16,960 nt of DNA, taken from positions 1 to 16,960 of the forward strand of contig DGTA01000033.1 of assembly GCA_002394165.1 (NCBI GenBank), read 5' to 3'. Both the position numbers and the translations under genes were made by a program. This stretch comes from Lachnospiraceae bacterium UBA4348 (lineage in GTDB: Bacteria; Bacillota; Clostridia; Lachnospirales; Lachnospiraceae). Numbering within the stretch: position 1 is the first letter of the stretch; every line of letters begins with the position of its first letter. Of this stretch, positions 13,521 through 16,960 are shown one piece after another. The notes beneath the pieces were generated by a model. It was not told where the DNA came from. It did not search any database and worked only from the letters and a program-made list of their open reading frames with translations.

Positions 13521-14540
13521 ATGAAGAAGACACTGAAGAAAGTTCTTACTCTTGGTGCTGCAGCGGTTATGTCTGTCAGCTGCCTTGGTTTTACCGCAAT
13601 GGCAGATGAGGCAGAGGCTAAAGATTACACGATTGCAGTTGTTGTTAAAGGCAACACCAACGGTTGGTTCGTCAGGATGGAAGAAGGCATCAAGCGCTAT
13701 GCTGAAGAGACCGGGATCAACGCTTATATGACCGGCCCGTCCGACACAGACTCTGCTCAGCAGATCCAGGTTCTTCAGGATGTTGTTTCCCAGAACCCGG
13801 ATGCCATCTGCGTAGTACCGATCGATCCGGCCGCCTGCGAGAATGTTCTTGCAGAAGCAAGAGAAAAAGGCATCAAGGTCATCTGCCACGAAGGTTCTTC
13901 TGTTGAGAACTGTGACTATGATGTGGAAGCTTTCGACAATGCCGGATACGGCGCATTCATCATGGACGAACTTGCAAAGCTGATGGGCGAGGAAGGCGAG
14001 TACATCACGATGGTCGGTTACCTGACTTCCGCTTCCCATAACGAGTGGGCAGACGGTGCGGTTGCCCGTCAGGAAGAAGCTTATCCGAACATGACGCTGG
14101 CAGCAGAGAAGAGACTTGAGTCTGAGAACTCCGCTGAGACCGCTTATGAAGTTGCGAAGCAGTATCTGAAGACCAACCCCAACATCAAGGGCTTCACCGG
14201 TTCTTCTTCTGATGACACGCCCGGTGTTGCACGCGCGATCAATGAGCTTGGCCTGAAAGGCAAAGTATTCGTAGTTGGTACCGGAATGCCCAATGAGTGC
14301 CGTAATCTTCTTAAATCCGGCGACCTTGACACCATCACCCTCTGGGATCCGGCGGATGCAGGCTATGCAATGTGCAATCTGGCAACTCAGGTTCTTGACG
14401 GCAATGAGATCGGCGAAGGAACTGACCTTGGAGTGGCAGGATATGAAAACCTGAAGGTTTCCGAAGATGATGACAATCTTCTTATGGGAGATGCTTCCAT
14501 CGCTATCACCGCTGATAACGTTGATGACTATAATTTCTGA
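13521..14540 (+). CDS. CUT2 sugar ABC transporter substrate-binding protein (RbsB-like)
   Basis: Periplasmic-binding-protein type 1 component for a monosaccharide-class ligand, 339 residues. Seen: signal sequence MKKTLKKVLTLGAAAVMSVSCLGFTAMA/DE. The mature protein begins DYTIAVVVKGNTNGWFVRMEEGIKRYAEETG and continues with QIQVLQDVVSQNPDAICVVPIDP, VICHEGSSVENCDYDVEAFDNAGYGAFIMDELAKLMG and GFTGSSSDDTPGVARAINELGLKGKVFVVGTGMP, all of the RbsB/Peripla_BP_4 pattern. The single cysteine in the leader is not in a good lipobox (MSVSC lacks Leu/Val at -3). The start is ATG 13521 with AAGGAGGG 8 nt upstream; an in-frame ATG at 13476 lacks this support. Codons look more biased than in neighbouring genes, suggesting high expression. 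A strong terminator follows before the ATPase gene. Confidence 0.92.
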   Translation: MKKTLKKVLTLGAAAVMSVSCLGFTAMADEAEAKDYTIAVVVKGNTNGWFVRMEEGIKRYAEETGINAYMTGPSDTDSAQQIQVLQDVVSQNPDAICVVPIDPAACENVLAEAREKGIKVICHEGSSVENCDYDVEAFDNAGYGAFIMDELAKLMGEEGEYITMVGYLTSASHNEWADGAVARQEEAYPNMTLAAEKRLESENSAETAYEVAKQYLKTNPNIKGFTGSSSDDTPGVARAINELGLKGKVFVVGTGMPNECRNLLKSGDLDTITLWDPADAGYAMCNLATQVLDGNEIGEGTDLGVAGYENLKVSEDDDNLLMGDASIAITADNVDDYNF

Positions 14541-14579
14541 TGATCCTATCTGAATGTAGGGATTTCGTTAACTGAACCA

Positions 14580-14619
14580 GGTTCCTGCTTCTGTTCACGC
14601 AGGAGCAGGAACCTTTTTT
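14580..14619 (+). terminator. intra-operon terminator/attenuator after the binding-protein gene
   Basis: GGTTCCTGC (14580-14588) pairs with GCAGGAACC (14605-14613), extended inwards by TTCTG/CAGGA (one G-U pair) to about 14 bp around a TTCACG loop, followed by six T. A textbook Rho-independent terminator placed between the binding-protein and ATPase genes, so the downstream genes probably depend on read-through. Confidence 0.88.
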
Positions 14620-14677
14620 GAAACGATAGCGGCGCTCTGAGAGAAAACAGCATTGCTGAAAGTTGGAGGGTTTGAGT

Positions 14678-16168
14678 GTGTCTGAGAACATCATTAAAGT
14701 AACAGGGGTCAAGAAATATTTCGGCGGTGTCAAGGCACTGGACGGAGTGGACCTGGTCATCAAAAAGGGCGAGGTACACTGCCTGGCGGGCGAGAATGGC
14801 TGCGGAAAGTCCACCATTATTAATGTTATTTCCGGGTTTTACGAACCGGATGCGGGAACGATTGAGATCGACGGAAAGGAATATACAAAGCTGACTACCC
14901 AGCAGGCCATCGAGGCCGGAATTCAGGTCATCTATCAGGATCTTTCCGTATTCCCGAACCTGACAGTCAGGGAAAATCTGGCGATCACCATGGAGAAATC
15001 CAGCGGAAGGAAATTCGTCAGTAAGAAGAGATTTGATGAGATCGCCCATAAGGCGCTTTCAACCATAGATTTTGACGTAGACCTTGACGAGTATGTTGAG
15101 AACCTGACGGTTGCAGATAAGCAGCTGATCGCGATCTCGCGTGCTCTTTTATATGACGCAAAGCTGATCATTATGGATGAGCCGACCACGGCTATCACAC
15201 AGAAAGAGGTCAAGAACCTCTTCGAAGTGATCCGCGGTCTGCAGAAGAAAGGGATCTCGGTTCTGTTCGTATCTCATAAACTGGATGAGGTATTTGAGAT
15301 CGCCGATCATTTCACTATCTTCCGTTCCGGACATAATGTTTATTCCGGACCGACCAAAGAACTGACACAGGCGCTGTTTACACACTACATGACAGGCCGC
15401 GATATTGAAGAAGAAGCGTTTTCCTATGAGGAGAACAGCGGCGGGAAGACCGTCCTTGAAGTAAAGAATCTGTCCCTGAAGGATGGCTACAAGGACTGCA
15501 GCTTCTCCATTAAAGCAGGTGAGATCCTCGGGATCACCGGTCTGCTCGGTTCCGGCCGTACCGAGCTGGCAGAGACCATTTTCGGTGTTCATAAGGCGGA
15601 TTCCGGACAGATAATCCTGGAAGGCAGAGAAGTGAATTTCCGGAATGTACAGGATGCCATGGCCAACGGTATCGGATATGTGCCGCCGGAAAGAAATGTC
15701 ATGGGTCTGTTCATGGACCAGTCCATCTCAGACAATATCTCCGTAACGAGATGGAACGACTGCAGGAAAGGGCCGGTGATGGACCAGAATGCGATCGATA
15801 GCCTTGTAGACCGCTGGGTCAGAGAACTGTCCATCAAGATAGGAAGCGCAGCGGATACCATGAGAACACTGTCCGGCGGAAACGCTCAGAAATGTGTTCT
15901 TGCAAAATGGCTTGCCCTTGACCTGAAGGTCCTGATCCTGAACGGGCCGACGGTCGGTGTGGATATCGGCGCAAAATACGATATCTATAATCTGACGAAA
16001 AAACTTGCCGAGAGCGGCCTTGCCGTGATCATCATCTCTGATGATATCCGCGAAGTGCTTCTGAACTGCAACAGGGTCCTGATCATGAGGCGCGGACACC
16101 TTGTCGACGAGAGAATGACGAAGGATCTGGATGAAGAGACCCTTTCGAAGCTTTCGGTTGAGTATTGA
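14678..16168 (+). CDS. CUT2 sugar ABC transporter double ATPase (RbsA/MglA/XylG-like)
   Basis: Fused two-domain ATPase energising the CUT2 importer, 496 residues, normal length. NBD1: Walker A GENGCGKST (38-46), Q-loop YQDLS, Walker B LIIMDEPT (163-170), switch His200; its signature is degenerate (TVADKQ instead of LSGGQ). NBD2: degenerate Walker A GLLGSGRTE (288-296, Arg for Lys), canonical signature LSGGN (398-402), Walker B replaced by LILNGPTVGVD (419-429, Asp to Asn and catalytic Glu to Gly) and SDD in place of the switch His. Only the site formed by NBD1 Walker motifs and NBD2 signature should hydrolyse ATP. The start is GTG 14678 with GGAGGG 7 nt upstream; a TTG at 14663 would place that ribosome site inside the gene. 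The gene lies 14 nt before the permease. Confidence 0.93.
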   Translation: MSENIIKVTGVKKYFGGVKALDGVDLVIKKGEVHCLAGENGCGKSTIINVISGFYEPDAGTIEIDGKEYTKLTTQQAIEAGIQVIYQDLSVFPNLTVRENLAITMEKSSGRKFVSKKRFDEIAHKALSTIDFDVDLDEYVENLTVADKQLIAISRALLYDAKLIIMDEPTTAITQKEVKNLFEVIRGLQKKGISVLFVSHKLDEVFEIADHFTIFRSGHNVYSGPTKELTQALFTHYMTGRDIEEEAFSYEENSGGKTVLEVKNLSLKDGYKDCSFSIKAGEILGITGLLGSGRTELAETIFGVHKADSGQIILEGREVNFRNVQDAMANGIGYVPPERNVMGLFMDQSISDNISVTRWNDCRKGPVMDQNAIDSLVDRWVRELSIKIGSAADTMRTLSGGNAQKCVLAKWLALDLKVLILNGPTVGVDIGAKYDIYNLTKKLAESGLAVIIISDDIREVLLNCNRVLIMRRGHLVDERMTKDLDEETLSKLSVEY

Positions 16169-16182
16169 GGAGGGGGACAAAG

Positions 16183-16960
16183 ATGAGTTTAAAGAGACTG
16201 ACAAAGAAAACAGAGTTTTATGTTGCGCTCATCCTGATTGCATTCTGCCTGATCATCCAGGCCCGGAGCGGTCAGTTCTTCACGCCGAACAACATAGTTG
16301 ACCTTCTTCGCTCCCTGACGATCCCCATGATGTTTGCGGTAGGAGAGATGATGGTCCTTATCTCGGGCGGTGTTGACTGTTCATTTCCTGCGATCGCGTC
16401 CCTGTCAATGTATTTTGTGTGCACGAAGCTGGACGGAGCTTTCGCCAACCCGATCCCGTATTTCCTGGTTGCCATGGCCCTGGGCCTGTGCATGGGCGCG
16501 GTGAACGGTTTTATCGTCGCAAAATACAAATTCCCCGCGATGATCGTTACCCTCGGTGCCTCCTCTCTCTGGATCGGCGTCATGCAGGGTATCCTGGGAT
16601 CCTCCGAGTATCCGCTGACATACCCGCTGTATGAGCTGGGAGGAGCAAAGATCCTCACCGGAACCAATGCCCAGACAGGGTTCAGTTCAAATCTTCCCGT
16701 TCATTTCGCTTTTGCGGTTATTCTGGTGCTGATCGGCTGGTTCATCCTGAACAAGACCATGCTCGGCCGAGGGATCTACGCGGTAGGCGGCGATGAAGTT
16801 GCGGCTGCAAGAGCCGGTTTCAATGTGTTTGGGATCCGCATGTTTATCTTCTGTTTCTCAGGTGCCATGGCAGGATTTATCGGTGTCTGCCGTGCGTCTA
16901 TGATGATGACTGTCAATCCGAACAACATGATCGGTATGGAGATGGATGTCATCGCGGCCT
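16183..16960 (+). CDS. CUT2 sugar ABC permease (RbsC-like), cut by window end
   Basis: Membrane subunit of the CUT2 importer; 259 codons are visible and the 3' end is missing. The translation starts MSLKRLTKKTEFYVALILIAF. It contains PNNIVDLLRSLTIPMMFAVGEMMVLISGGVDCSFPAIASLSMY, GAVNGFIVAKYKFPAMIVTLG, and the cytoplasmic loop MLGRGIYAVGGDEVAAARAGFNVFGIRMFIFCFSGAMAGFIG. These are the BPD_transp_2 hallmarks of RbsC/AraH/LsrC-type permeases. GGVDCSFPAIA stands where RbsC has GGIDLSVGS, so it belongs to a divergent branch and ribose is not implied. A good ribosome site (GAGGAGGGGG) precedes the ATG, 14 nt after the ATPase stop. The remaining permease residues and any further operon genes lie outside the window. 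Confidence 0.92.
   Translation, partial: MSLKRLTKKTEFYVALILIAFCLIIQARSGQFFTPNNIVDLLRSLTIPMMFAVGEMMVLISGGVDCSFPAIASLSMYFVCTKLDGAFANPIPYFLVAMALGLCMGAVNGFIVAKYKFPAMIVTLGASSLWIGVMQGILGSSEYPLTYPLYELGGAKILTGTNAQTGFSSNLPVHFAFAVILVLIGWFILNKTMLGRGIYAVGGDEVAAARAGFNVFGIRMFIFCFSGAMAGFIGVCRASMMMTVNPNNMIGMEMDVIAA

Noticed and set aside
14663..14677. TTG start for the CUT2 ATPase
   Set aside because: It would bury the GGAGGG ribosome site inside the coding sequence; GTG at 14678 is correctly spaced and gives the usual family N-terminus.

Overview
The window looks like chromosomal DNA from an anaerobic, low-to-mid-GC Firmicute, most probably a Lachnospiraceae-type Clostridium relative. This rests on AGGAGG-type ribosome binding sites on most genes, consensus sigma-A promoters, perfect matches to the Gram-positive cre consensus, a CUT1 transporter with no ATPase of its own, and the protein families present. 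The assignment is inference; no rRNA or tRNA is present to anchor it.

Layout. (1) 32-2123, minus strand: a compact three-gene operon of a cupin-type glucose-6-phosphate isomerase, 3-hexulose-6-phosphate synthase (hps) and 6-phospho-3-hexuloisomerase (phi). Together these interconvert glucose-6-P, fructose-6-P, hexulose-6-P and ribulose-5-P plus formaldehyde. (2) 2286-3740, plus: a secreted beta-helix protein with a Gly/Pro repeat linker. (3) 3718-4296, minus: a small histidine phosphatase with a TTG start. (4) 4446-5936, plus: a cytoplasmic GH29 alpha-L-fucosidase. (5) 5937-6947, minus: a LacI-family regulator, divergent from (6) 7205-13103, plus: a Gfo/Idh/MocA oxidoreductase, a phosphohexomutase, a CUT1 sugar-binding protein and two MalF/MalG-type permeases. 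(7) 13521-16960+, plus: a CUT2 (ribose/galactose-like) sugar ABC system of binding protein, double ATPase and permease; the permease runs off the window end.

How it fits together (inference). This is a sugar uptake and catabolism island. Oligosaccharides or glycosides enter through the CUT1 system and are trimmed by intracellular fucosidase and probably modified by the oxidoreductase. Hexose phosphates are interconverted by the phosphohexomutase and the cupin isomerase, and hps/phi link fructose-6-P to the pentose phosphate pool. The CUT2 system imports a second, monosaccharide-like substrate and appears to be under catabolite control through two perfect cre sites, one on its transcription start. 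The LacI regulator probably governs the divergent lacI/oxidoreductase promoters through a duplicated CGAAAC-containing element.

The most notable items are the three-step isomerase-hps-phi operon, the duplicated regulatory element at 7018-7190, the cre-controlled promoter at 13349-13398, the one-active-site architecture of the CUT2 ATPase, and two sugar-binding proteins that both lack a lipobox cysteine. No phage, IS element, CRISPR array or RNA gene was recognised.
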